A stretch of 25,664 nucleotides of DNA. Source: Monoraphidium neglectum. Its lineage: Eukaryota > Chlorophyta > Chlorophyceae > Sphaeropleales > Selenastraceae. The position numbers and the translations under genes are program-made. The stretch lies in the NCBI RefSeq assembly GCF_000611645.1, contig NW_014013210.1, forward strand, positions 1 to 25,664, read 5' to 3'. The notes under the pieces were generated by a model. The model did no database searches and had not been told where the DNA came from. It saw only the letters and a list, made by a program, of their open reading frames with translations. This document shows positions 1 through 9,182 of the stretch, in pieces; the stretch's first letter is position 1; the number at the start of each line of letters is the position of its first letter.

Positions 1-208
1 GTGTTTGCACGGCTGCGTCGCTTGTGAGGTGAAAGTAGGGGCGTGAGTGGGTGGATGAAGGATACGTCTCTGGCGGCTGGTGCGCGTCCAAGGGGGAGAG
101 TGAGCACGTCTGCTTCCTGAATTGCGGATGTCTCCGCAGGTGTCGGTGTCAGCATGCAAACGAGGGTTGCGCGTGAGCACGTGCGCCGCACGCTCGCGCA
201 CACGCACG

Positions 209-218
<10 letters not shown>

Positions 219-269
<51 letters not shown>
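219..269. repeat. (CA)n microsatellite in an intron
   Basis: An uninterrupted run of about 25 CA units, preceded by impure CA/CG repeats from about 195. It lies on the sense strand of the intron before the PP2C exon and ends about 45 bases before the acceptor at 311-315. Length polymorphism between strains is expected. Confidence 0.95.
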
Positions 270-273
<4 letters not shown>

Positions 274-315
274 ATACCGCACGGCCCCTCCCTTCCAAAC
301 CCCTCCACACCGCAG

Positions 316-2001
316 GTGCTGGCCAGCGATGGGCTGTGGGACAAGGTCAGCCCCCAGGAGGCGGCCGCGTTTGCCGCCAACGCCTGGACCCGCTTCGCCC
401 AGGACCCCAACGCCGGCAGTGGCGAGCTCTCGGCCACTGCCTCCGGCGCCAGCGACAGCGACGCAGCCAGCCCCCCGCCGTCGCCGCGTGCCGCTGCTCG
501 CGCGGCCGCCGCAACCCCCGATGCGCGCCGCGAGCGGCTGCTGGTGCGCGAGGGCTCCCGCAGTTCTCTGGCCGGGCCCCAGCCGTCCGTCGGCCGCACC
601 TGCCGCGCGTGCAAGGCCGCGCGCGTTGCGGCGGCGGCGATGACGCGCTGCGCACGTGGCCGGCGCAGCCGCGATGACACGACTGTGCTTGTGGTCAACC
701 TGCAGCAGGCCTGCAGGTGCCCCGTCAGCTGGGCCATGGTGTCGGCGGGCGAAACGTCCTCACAGATGAGCACGCCCAAGGGCAGCCTCGCCGCCGCCTC
801 CGCCTCTGTGCTCGCGTCGGCCGCCCCGTCCCCACCGCGCGGCGGAAGCGGTGGCGGAGGTGGAGGCGGCGGCGGCGGGAGCAGCAGCCTGCGCGAGGCC
901 CTGGCGAGCCTGCCGCCCGGCGCGCGGATGCCATCTGTGCAGGAGCGCGAGGGCGACGCGGAGCCGACCTCTGAGTTTGACGACGAGGGGCAGGAGGACG
1001 GGGAGGGGGAGAGCGACTTTGTTTCGGCGCGCGAGTCAGAGGGCGGCGACGAGGAGGACGACCTGCACGGGCTGCCCTCGGCGCAGCCGGGGCGCTGGCA
1101 CCACCAACACCATCCGCATCAACAGCGGCAGCTGGGCCACGCGGGGCAGTGTGGGGGCGTACTCGCTGCCCAGGACCAGCTGAGCGAGGCGGAGGGCGGC
1201 TCTGGGTCCATGGCGTCGCCCTTTGCGGTGGCGGGGCCCCCGCACGACGGCGCCACGCCCGGCAGCACGACACCCGTGGCGGGCACACCTCCGCGCTGCA
1301 CAACGCCCGATCTGGGGGCGTTTGGCGCGCCCGGCGCGGCCGTGCCGCCGTCGCCTGACTTAGGGGCTTTTGGGGCGGTCAGGGCAACAACGGGCCGGCC
1401 GCCGCCGCCAGATCTGGGGGCGTTCGGCGCGTGTGCGCCGCTGCGGTCGCGGTCGCGCTCGCCCTCTCCGGACCTGGGGGCGTTTGGGGCCCGCGCAGCG
1501 CAGCCATTTGCATCACCCTACGAAGCATCCCCCTACGCTGCAGTGGGCGCCACGTCGTTCGGCGCCATGTCGTCCGCGGGTGCCCCCTCCATCGGTGCTG
1601 ACGGGTCCTCGGTCAGCGCGCCGGCACCGGGGCCGCCCTTCGCGTCGGCGCACGCCCCGTTTTTCGAGGGGCCGTTGGGCGTGGGGCCGCGCGACTGGCA
1701 CGGCCTCGCCTGCGGGGGCAGCCAGAGCGCAGGCCCCGGCAGCACGGCGGCGCTGGAGCACCTGGCCCATCAGTGCGTCTCGGTGTCGCTGGCTGCCGTC
1801 GGGGAGGGCGAGGGCGGCGGCGAGGAGGACACCGGCGCCAGCAGCAGCGGCGATGACGCGGCCGCGGCCACGGGCGCGGCCCTGCGCGCCGCACGGCCCA
1901 AGTCGCACCCGCTGAGCGGGCTGTCATCGCTGGAGGCCGTCACAAGCGCCGCCGGCACTGACGTGGCGGTCTCCACTGGCAGCGGCGAGCACAGGTGGTG
2001 A
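316..2001 (+). CDS. PP2C-type protein phosphatase, last exon (5' part outside window)
   Basis: This is the 3' exon of a metal-dependent Ser/Thr phosphatase gene. It opens directly after a CGCAG acceptor (311-315) in phase 0 with VLASDGLWDKV, the PP2C motif whose Asp binds metal. The exon encodes 561 residues. The closing PP2C motif SRDDTTVLVV lies at exon residues 118-127, where the family has GSxDNxT; the second Asp of the catalytic core is kept. Between the two motifs is an Ala/Pro/Ser-rich insert of about 75 residues that ordinary PP2Cs lack. After the domain comes a disordered tail of about 430 residues with a Gly run, an Asp/Glu-rich stretch (about 960-1070) and four PDLGAFGA copies. The stop is TGA at 1999-2001. 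Bases 1-315 hold no exon I can support and are probably intron. The family call is secure; the substrate is unknown. Confidence 0.85.
   Translation: MLASDGLWDKVSPQEAAAFAANAWTRFAQDPNAGSGELSATASGASDSDAASPPPSPRAAARAAAATPDARRERLLVREGSRSSLAGPQPSVGRTCRACKAARVAAAAMTRCARGRRSRDDTTVLVVNLQQACRCPVSWAMVSAGETSSQMSTPKGSLAAASASVLASAAPSPPRGGSGGGGGGGGGGSSSLREALASLPPGARMPSVQEREGDAEPTSEFDDEGQEDGEGESDFVSARESEGGDEEDDLHGLPSAQPGRWHHQHHPHQQRQLGHAGQCGGVLAAQDQLSEAEGGSGSMASPFAVAGPPHDGATPGSTTPVAGTPPRCTTPDLGAFGAPGAAVPPSPDLGAFGAVRATTGRPPPPDLGAFGACAPLRSRSRSPSPDLGAFGARAAQPFASPYEASPYAAVGATSFGAMSSAGAPSIGADGSSVSAPAPGPPFASAHAPFFEGPLGVGPRDWHGLACGGSQSAGPGSTAALEHLAHQCVSVSLAAVGEGEGGGEEDTGASSSGDDAAAATGAALRAARPKSHPLSGLSSLEAVTSAAGTDVAVSTGSGEHRW
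1306..1491 (+). repeat. Four-copy PDLGAFGA peptide repeat in the PP2C tail
   Basis: Four exact copies of PDLGAFGA are encoded at 1306-1329, 1354-1377, 1408-1431 and 1468-1491. Spacers are 8, 10 and 12 residues and rich in Pro, Ala and Ser. The codons differ between copies (gat/gac, ctg/tta, ttt/ttc, ggc/ggg), so the peptide is constant while the DNA has drifted. This suggests a short linear binding motif displayed several times; the partner is unknown. Confidence 0.9.
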
Positions 2002-3231
2002 GCCATGCCCGCGCCGCGCAGTCGACAGCCCTGCTGCCCTTCCAGCAGCTGCCGTGCGCACAACAGGCGCGGCGCAGGGCGTGGGTTTGGCGAATAAACT
2101 TTGCCGCTGCACAGTCTGTGCCGCGGCTCTTTCTTGCCCCTCTGCGCCACTTGGCGGATGCGCGTGGACACAACGCCTTCACAATCCTGACAGCTGAGCT
2201 CGTGGCACTTGCACGGGCTACAGGCGCAGCGCCTGCCGATCGGGTGCATGCCTTGCGCCTGGAGGCGGCGTTTCGCACTGTCGCCCCAGTTGCTGCCTGA
2301 AGTGGCCGGGCGCCAAGCCGCCTGCTGACAAGATCTGCCCTGACCCCTGTGACCATCTTTCGCTTTGCGTTGGCCGTGGGGTGACTGCCATCCCCCGTGG
2401 CGCCTGGCAGACCCCTAAGCGGTCATTGCACAACGTGCCCTTTGGAGCCTAGACCTGCCAGGCGCCCCTGCCTTGCGGGGGCTTGCTGGCAACGCGCCCC
2501 TGGGCTTGAGCATGCAGTGTGGCCTGGTTCTGGCTTGCTTGCACGCGGCATGCCCTCTGTTCAGGCCCGGTGCGCTTGTCACCCCACACCGCTGCTGCAA
2601 CAGGCAGCCTCGCTCGCCTCAGGCCCAGGAGCCCACACTCGGGCAGCGCAACCACGAGCCCGTGAGGTTGAATGCGCGACGGCTGTGACCACAGTATTTC
2701 GATTGTCATTATGCTACACCCCAAGCTGTTTTTGCTGCTGCACGGATGGCTGCGGTCAAGCGTTTTCGCGCACACGCGTGCACCCTTGGCACCGCACGGC
2801 CACCTGTCATGCAGGAGCCCTCCAGTCGCTGGTCATGTCCTGGAGTTGGCAGGAGGTTAGCGGCACAGCAACGCTCAAGACCACATGCACTGCCATCAGA
2901 CCATCGCCAAGGCAGCTGCATTATGGATCGGAAACGGGAACCCCACTCTTACATACGGGACAGGAGCTTGGGCGGCTGAGCCTCGTATCGCCACGCCGCA
3001 TATGCCAGGGCGTGCCCTTGTGGCATGTGCTGTTCACAAAGCGTGTTGGGGTTGCGCGGGGAACCGTGATTCTCCCCGGCATGTGGCGAGGCTGAGGGCG
3101 CACAAGGCAACGCATGCCAGGAAGCAAGGGCGTCCTGTTGGCGCAGTTACTAATTGTACATTTTGTAAATGCAGGAGGAAAAGGAAACAGCATCTCCGGC
3201 ATCGTCACAGGGTCACTAGCTAGCTGTATGA
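2002..3231. other. Intergenic / 3' UTR space between convergent genes
   Basis: No gene is supported here. The long open frames on both strands have no domain, no splice logic and unnatural composition. The stretch should contain the 3' UTR of the PP2C gene, with a possible AATAAA at 2093-2098 but no nearby TGTAA, and on the other strand the 3' UTR of the gene ending at 3232. Confidence 0.6.
2949..2953 (-). terminator. Candidate TGTAA polyadenylation signal of the DEN/D-box gene
   Basis: TTACA on the plus strand reads TGTAA on the minus strand, about 280 bases after the stop at 3232. TGTAA is the usual chlorophyte poly(A) signal. A five-base motif is weak alone. Confidence 0.35.
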
Positions 3232-4370
3232 TCACCACGGCTGCGCATTCGGGCTGCGCGGCTCGCGGCTGGATGCTGGTGTTGGCCCGGCAGACAGCAG
3301 ATCGGGCAGGAGCGACGCGAGAGACTGGGCTGAAGGGGAGGGCGCCGCTCCAAAGATGTCGTCGCTGCCTGCATCAAATGAGCACAGGGCGGATTGCACA
3401 CCAGCTGTTTGATGTGTTGGACGATGTTTCGACGTGCATGACGTGGGGCCGCTGGTGTGCGCAGCAGCGTGCACCCTCGCTGCCGTGCCCCTGTAGCTTT
3501 GACGCCACCGCCTGCGCACCTGACAGGCCTGCTAGTGGAGCTTGGCGAGCAGCTAAGGCACGTCCTCTGCGCGGCGGCGGCTGCGTCGGCTGGGGTGCCA
3601 GCAGTGTGTCGGCGTCGTCGTCGTCGTCTCGAGCCACCTGCACCGAGGCGGCAACAGCGGCTGCGGTGGTGGATGTGCTGTCCTGCACACCCACAGGACA
3701 ATGCAGCAGAGAGCGGTGATGCGCAGACACTGCTGGCTTGCCTCACAAGCCCCAATCATGTGGACCAGCGCCTTGCACCCCATTCATACTGCACGGGCCC
3801 GCGCACTCGCAGAACCCCTGGGCGCCAGCTGCCCAGCCGCGCCGCCAGCTGCTGTGCCGCTGCGGCTGCTTGCGAGTCTTCCCGCTCCTCTATGTCTTCC
3901 TCAAGCTGCATCCAGGTCTTGCCCGCATATTGCTCCACGCCGCTGGCAGCGTATTTCTGCGCCAGGCTCTGCTGCTGCTGCTGTTGCTGCTGCTGCGGTG
4001 CGACCAGCGCATCTGGTTCGGCGCCCTTCACCACTGACTGGTTGTAAATACGAAGTACAGGGTGCCCTGCTGTGGTGGGTTTCTCGCTGCCTTCCTGCTC
4101 AGCCTGCCGCTGTGCATGCCAGTTCGAGTTGACAGGCAGCTCACCCAACGCGCGGCGCGGCTTTGACGCTGCAACGCCCACGGCGCCCTCAGCTGCGGCT
4201 GAAGCCTTGTTTGTGTTTGTGATGTTTCCGAAGGCCTTCCTCGCGCTCAAAGGGGCCGCCTTGAGGCTAGGCCCGCCCTGCTGATGAGCCTGCTTGTTGT
4301 TGAGGGCGAATCCCGCATTCTCGTCCTGAAGGCGTCGATTTGTATGCAGCAGCTGCACGTCGTTCTCCAT
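3232..4370 (-). CDS. Hypothetical protein with DEN-box and D-box-like motifs (securin/PATRONUS- or other APC/C-substrate-like)
   Basis: Proposed exons are 4370-3807, 3682-3475 and 3368-3232, with introns of 124 and 106 bases (donors GTGCGC and GTGCAC, acceptors GTGCAG and ATGCAG). All phases agree and give 302 residues. The N-terminus (1-31) is heptad-like. It contains DENAGF at 16-21, then RKAFGNITN at 44-52 and RRALGELPVN at 72-81. These resemble destruction boxes (RxxLxxxxN) of mitotic cyclins, securins and the plant securin PATRONUS, which likewise pairs a DEN box with a D-box in a short disordered protein. Further on are a nine-residue Gln run (126-134), an acidic WMQLEEDIEERED segment (153-165), an Asp5 run (207-211) and GSDDIF near the C-terminus. 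No cyclin box or enzyme domain is visible. The gene model is fairly good; the function is inferred from short motifs only. Confidence 0.6.
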
Positions 4371-5767
4371 GGGATGCCGGCCGTGAAGACGATGGACCCG
4401 CGATCAACTTGCGCGCAGCTGGCGATCTGCTGGATTGAGGTTGCGCTGAGGGCGCATATCATGGTGTACCATATGGTATTGTTCGATCAGCCCACGTGTA
4501 TGATACGGTACAGGCAGTTGCTCCACCCTGCAGAGGGTGGCATACAGTACTGTAGCCGCTGCCTGGCCGCTGCACGTGCAGGGTTGTGCCAGGTCGCGCC
4601 CTGGTCGTGCCGCACTCTCAGCTGCCACTCCCACTGCCGGTTTTTGAGCCAACTTTGGCGCATGGGCATGGTCAAGCCTGCGACCCGACCCTCTGCATGC
4701 CGGTTCTACTGATGCGACAGCGATGCTGCTAGTGCGCCACCAACACTACGACGACAGGGCGCGCTAACCCGGCACTACGTGGCGCTGGTGCCGCACTAAG
4801 GCACACTAAGCGGCACTAAGCGCGTCTGTGGCGCGCTAAGTGCCCTTAGTGTGCGTGGCCTCGCCATGCCCTTTCAAGCCGGTGTGATTGACACGGAAGG
4901 TCTCCCCCAGTGCACAATGGCACATCTTCCCATGCGTGCACATCACACGCTCCCCGCCACCCCGTAGCCGCTGCACATACAGCACTATATATGAGCCGCA
5001 TCAAGGGCGATGGCCCTAACCTGCCGCAAGCTCATGGCAAAATGATCATGGTGCACATTGCAATCCAGCATCGGCCCCGGCGGGCGGCACTCTTCCTCTT
5101 CAGCAATCACATGCTGCAAGCGAAAAATGGACTGAGATCCTCTGATGGCTGCAAGCTCTTGTGTCACGAGAAACTTTTGAAGAAGGTTCAGGGATTCCCA
5201 GGCTGCTAGATGCTGTCGAGTACCATCCCCGCCCGCTCGCTGCGTGCCAGGCGTGTGACAGCAGCCATCACGGGCCAGCGCACACAAAGCTGGCGGGACG
5301 TCTATGCATAAGCATCAACAAGTGTACTAACAAGTTGTTTCCATCACACAGTTACGAAAGCAACCGCCATAGAGAGCAAGCGCCATGGGAGGAGCTGTTC
5401 CTAGAGCGGATGTTCAGTGAAAAAGTTTTCTGCACCTTTCATACATCAAATCAGTGCGTAGGAGGTTTCACAGGTGTGCCTAGGGCACTGATCAGAGGCG
5501 CTTGGCAACCTTCCCTCAACACAGGCTGGCGGCACAGCAAGGGCCCCGGAGTATGAGCTGCATGAATGGCTGGCAGGTGGCGGTTGCAGCCACAGGAAGC
5601 TGCTCAAGGTGCGAAAAGAACACACACAGGTGCAGAAGACTGCCAATCAAGTATTTCTGTTCACAGGACAACCTTATCAGTATGCACACGGTGTGTTGAG
5701 CTGAACGGCTGTATTCACCAAACTGCAGAGTCAACTGCTGCCGCACAACAGCACTGCGGAAAGCCTT
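4371..5767. other. Intergenic space with upstream region of the DEN/D-box gene
   Basis: No gene is well supported. It should hold the promoter of the minus-strand gene starting at 4370 and the 3' UTR of the FAS1 gene ending at 5768. A perfect 12-base palindrome (TACCATATGGTA) sits at 4467-4478, about 100 bases upstream of the start codon. A minus-strand open stretch at 5287-4985 has protein-like composition but no recognisable domain, and its codon use differs from the neighbouring genes. A CACTAAG cluster lies at 4794-4851. Confidence 0.5.
4794..4851. repeat. CACTAAG direct repeats with an inverted copy
   Basis: CACTAAG occurs at 4794-4800, 4804-4810 and 4814-4820, ten bases apart, then a GCTAAG variant at 4835-4840 and the inverted form CTTAGTG at 4845-4851. 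CACTAC variants precede it. The ten-base phasing puts the copies on one face of the helix, and the inverted copy could form a stem. Nothing nearby explains it. Confidence 0.7.
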
Positions 5768-8303
5768 TCACACTGCCACCACAACGAAGAGCAGCACCGC
5801 TGCCCCGGTCATCAAGTTGAAAACGCCCAAGGACGTTGACGCGGCGCCGCTGTGCGCCACGCGCGCCGCAGCCTCGGCAAACGGCATGTGTGCTGCAGCT
5901 ATCAGCACGTCCAGCCGCTGCTGCAGGCGCTCCGTCATGATGACTCCGCCAATGACATGAACCGCGCTCCTGCGGCCCAGGCCAGCATCAAGCGCTTCAA
6001 AGGCCAATCCCTCCACGGTCAGACCATCATCAAAGGCCACCCTTTGCCGCCAGGGACGTGCCCCGCCCATCAGCGCGGGAGCCGCGCCGCTCTTGCTGCT
6101 GCTGCCGCTGCCGCTGCCAAGGAAGCTACCTCCACTGCCAGCAGCTCCAGACGCCTGCGCTGACTCAATCGCCAGCGGAGCCCCCACAGGCCTGCGAATA
6201 AACAAGTTGGGATCCATACTATTGAGTCCAGTTAGCCTGTTGCTTGGCACGAAAAGAAGTTTAGCCCAGGGGCAGACCACTCACTCAAATGCGTGCAACT
6301 GCACGCGCACCCCTCCCCCTAGGTGCAACTGGCTCCTTTTACTCCCCCAGGTGCAGCCAGCTCTTGAATTCCTTCCATGCTTACATGCCACTTATTCTCA
6401 GCCGTAAGTTGGAGCCGTCGCTTGGCGTCACTGCCAGTCCCGCAAGCGCGCGCGCCTGGAGTGCTGCGCTGCCCAGCGCCGCGCCCGCCACCCAATGGTG
6501 CCCGACAAGCGCCTCTGCCAGGGCCCTGCCCTCCGCCAATGATGCCGCCGCGTCCCAGACACCTGCAGGCGCAAGTGCCTCAAGGGCCTGCATGGCAGGC
6601 GAAGCAGGGGCACGGTGTGGTGTGGTGGGGTAGGGTGGGGTGGGGTGGGATCGGGTAGGGTGCAGTGGGGTGGAGTGGGGTGCGGTGGGGCGGGTGGAGT
6701 TTCCTGGGGTGATAGGGCACCTGGGCACCTGCTGCCATGCACAGGTGAGGATGAGCGGTATCGAAGAATAGCAACGGGGAAACATGACAGGGGAAACACT
6801 GGCCAGCCGCCTGCAATCAGACACAGACATTGCAGTGTTCCAGGATGCAGCGCGCTGTGCAAGGATGGGATGCCCAATCTCGCCGCAAAAAACGCCAGCT
6901 TTATCGTAGCGCGACCCCTCGTGCCTCCAACCGTACATCGGCCCCCCTTACCGCATCAGACGGCGCAAACAGGGTCATGCGGACCGCCGCATCCCCCAGG
7001 ACTGCCTCCAGCCCCGCTGCGCGTACCAGCCCTGCAAACCGCCCCACTCCAAGCCGTGGGTCGCGCAGCGCCTCCGCCGCGCTGGCGTATCGCAGCTTTG
7101 CCTGGGCCGCCGCGCCCGCTGCGCCGCCGGCAAGGTTGCTTAGCGTCGCCTGTGGCTCGGGGGCCGCGCCCAGTACGTGAGCGACGGCTCCGCCCGACTG
7201 CAAGTCCACCTCCACCACCTGGGCAGCGTTGCCGCCACCCAGCGCCACGACCAGGCCCCTGGATTCTGTCACGCCCACCACCAGATCGCCGCCCGCTGCA
7301 TTGGGCAGCGACAGCGCCGCAAATGAGGAGGACGTCTTGCTCCGCAGCTCTCGCGCGCGAAGGGGGCGGCCGGGTATGGTGAGAGCATTGAGGAAGGCTG
7401 CGAGCCCACCAGTGTCGTCTGACTGCTGAGCGCGCTCCGCCGCCGCTGCTGCCATAGCCTAAGAAAAAACACAGGTATGGGGTTGGTGGTAGGAATGCAG
7501 CTGCTGAGGCGGGGTTTTGGGCATGTTGGTGGTGGCTTGGAAGCTGGTAGGGCTGGGCAGAGCCACAGCCAGCATCCCCTGCAAAGGGTGCAACCTGAGA
7601 GGTCCTGCCATGAGCAATGCCAATCATGCCGCGTGCTCCCAGCTGCGGGCGCCGCATTGCCACCGCAGCGGCTTGCCTCGTCAGTGGGGATGAACACCGT
7701 TCCCTCAAAGAGCGGGTCACTGAGAGGCGTCAGCGGCCCCGTACGATCAACGGCCGTCAGCCAGGCGCTCAGCGCCCAGGCAGCTTGCGCAAGCGGCGTC
7801 AATCCAGGCTCGCTGCTGGTGGCGGCGTCCTGTTCGTCGATAATGCTCGCGGGGGGCAGGCCGGGGCCGGCGCTGGCGCCGTCCAAGGGGTCAGCATTGC
7901 GCACGGCTGCCGTGGAGGGCTCGCCTGCATGCATGAGGAGGCGGCGGCATGCAAGTGGGGCGTGCACCAAGTGGCTGGCGGTCGCTCCTGAACTGGGGTG
8001 GACACATTCTACCGGCAGGTGCGAGCGCCTGCGTGGCAGCTAGAGCTGCTGGGGAGCTGCAGCGCTGCAGAACGGGTCCGCACCAGAGGGTGCGTCTTGA
8101 TCCGTGGCCTTGATGCGCAGGCCGCCCGGGTCAGTCTCCGAGCCAGCATCCAGATTTTGGGAAGGTTCATTAGCGGCAGCCACTGCCGCGGCACCACCTG
8201 CATTGAGGCATGAAGCCCACGGCTATGGAACGAGTGCACGTCACACAGACGGACCACAGCAGTGCGTCGGGGTCGCGGGCGCACGCGCGCTCAGGGCAGC
8301 CAT
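5768..8303 (-). CDS. Two-domain fasciclin (FAS1) protein with GPI-anchor-like C-terminus
   Basis: Proposed exons are 8303-8285, 8197-8084, 7924-7677, 7458-6952, 6587-6385 and 6191-5768, giving 504 residues with all phases matching. FAS1 domains are cell-surface adhesion modules. Domain 1 (about 85-225) carries TVFIPTDEAM (120-129). Domain 2 (about 235-450) carries MTLFAPSDAALEAL (288-301), GHHWVAGAALGS (326-337) and the closing AVHVIGGVI (440-448), with a Gly/Ser-rich insert near 382-400. The C-terminus (485-504) is a hydrophobic stretch running to the stop after small residues, as in GPI-attachment signals. The third intron (7676-7459) would start with GC rather than GT. The first exon (MAALSA, only 19 bases) is the weakest part: the spliced N-terminus is not a convincing signal peptide, so the true start could lie elsewhere. 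Family call strong, start uncertain. Confidence 0.8.
6615..6697 (+). repeat. GGGGT-rich tract in a FAS1 intron
   Basis: Imperfect GGGGTGGGGT/GGGTAGGGT repeats on the plus strand, lying in the FAS1 intron 6951-6588. In the FAS1 transcript the tract reads as CCCACC just before the acceptor. The plus strand could form G-quadruplexes. Confidence 0.85.
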
Positions 8304-8345
8304 CAGCCCCACACACACAAATCACCTGAACATAATAAAACCGCA

Positions 8346-8352
8346 AATATAG
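8346..8352 (-). promoter_or_regulatory. TATA-like element upstream of the FAS1 gene
   Basis: The minus strand reads TATATTT here, about 43 bases upstream of the proposed ATG at 8303. That spacing would place transcription start just before the ATG. It supports the proposed start only weakly. Confidence 0.35.
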
Positions 8353-8489
8353 CCACCAGCGCTCCTACGGAGCGCGGAGCGGACATTCAGACACCCCGCG
8401 GAATCGGTATTTTTGGACGGCGCACTCAAAGACTACCGTAAGTATTACGATATCCAAATATTTGTATGAAACCCTGGAATTGAAGTATG

Positions 8490-8596
8490 TATACTGTACC
8501 TCAGCCTCCTTGGAGTTGCGACAGGGGTCGCAGTCGGCCGTCACCAGCCCACAGGTGAACCAGCAGAGTGGGGTGTCCCTGCCCTTACCCGTTCCA
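8490..8596. repeat. Diverged dispersed repeat, copy 1
   Basis: Blocks here recur near 24840: ACCTCA..CCTTGGAG (about 8498-8515), GTCGCAGTCGGCCGTCACC (8527-8545, one mismatch to 24860-24878) and a block around TCCCTGCCC..ACCCGTT (8572-8596). Their order is the same in both places while the spacing between blocks differs, as in an old mobile-element remnant. Confidence 0.5.
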
Positions 8597-9127
8597 TTTG
8601 ATCCTGTATCAAAAATGACAGACTTGAGCGTGGGATGCTGTTATCCTGGTCGGTGCAGGTGGGTGGGTGGGGGGGGGGGTAAGTTGGCCGCTTACCCATA
8701 GCGCGAAACGGGTGCAGTGCTCGAGGTGACTGAGTCAGAACAGACAACTAATTTGCGGCAAGTAATTTAGCACGTTTTAGGTGTAGGGCCTTTTCAGTAG
8801 TGTCACTAGACCTCGTTTGCTGCGCCCATCAAGTGTATGGCTGGCTTGGTGTGCAGGAATCTGGCTCGGCTTGCATGGGTATGCTACAACGACACTGCAA
8901 CTTGCTGGGCATAAACAAGAATCCAGCAAAAACCAAATGTGAGATCAAGCCTGGGGTGCAGGGCCCCGTTCTGACCAGGTTCTGACTGCCAATGAACGGA
9001 GCGCCTGAGTGCAGTGACATGGCAGTATGGCTGGCACTCAAACCCAGCCCACAGACCAGCATAAAACGATTTTGCGTGTGGATTATCGGAAAGATATCCA
9101 TTGGACGAATTGTACAATTTGCAAAGT

Positions 9128-9154
9128 TACTGTACGTGTAACATAGTACTGTAC
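9128..9154. promoter_or_regulatory. Paired TACTGTAC sites upstream of the methyltransferase
   Basis: TACTGTAC occurs at 9128-9135 and 9147-9154, 19 bases apart and 30-55 bases upstream of the ATG at 9183. Another copy is at 8492-8499. The GTAC core is what SBP-domain factors such as Chlamydomonas CRR1 bind (copper and hypoxia response). Assigning that role here is inference. Confidence 0.3.
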
Positions 9155-9182
9155 AGTGTGTGGTTCTGATCTCGATTTCGCC

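Larger units (their letters stand above)
8304..9182. other. Divergent intergenic region between the FAS1 and methyltransferase genes
   Basis: Shared upstream region of two divergent genes. It holds a TATA-like element, a diverged repeat (8490-8596), a poly-G run near 8670-8680 and three TACTGTAC sites. No gene is supported. Confidence 0.55.

Noticed and set aside
122..643. Plus-strand open frame running through the CA microsatellite
   Set aside because: It is a shadow frame of the PP2C exon; the His-Thr run is just translated (CA)n.
2397..3095. 232-codon plus-strand open frame
   Set aside because: No domain, Cys/Arg/Pro-heavy random composition and no matching splice context; probably 3' UTR or intergenic DNA.
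6609..6705. GGGGT/GGGTAGGGT tract considered as an interstitial telomere repeat
   Set aside because: The units are irregular and do not match TTTAGGG or TTTTAGGG; it sits inside a normal intron.
6615..7382. Plus-strand Gly/Pro-rich 255-codon frame
   Set aside because: It lies antisense to the FAS1 exons and begins in the GGGGT tract.
8800..8985. Short plus-strand frame with NKNPAKTK, faintly like a reverse-transcriptase motif
   Set aside because: Only one loose motif in 61 codons, with no flanking reverse-transcriptase blocks in any frame.
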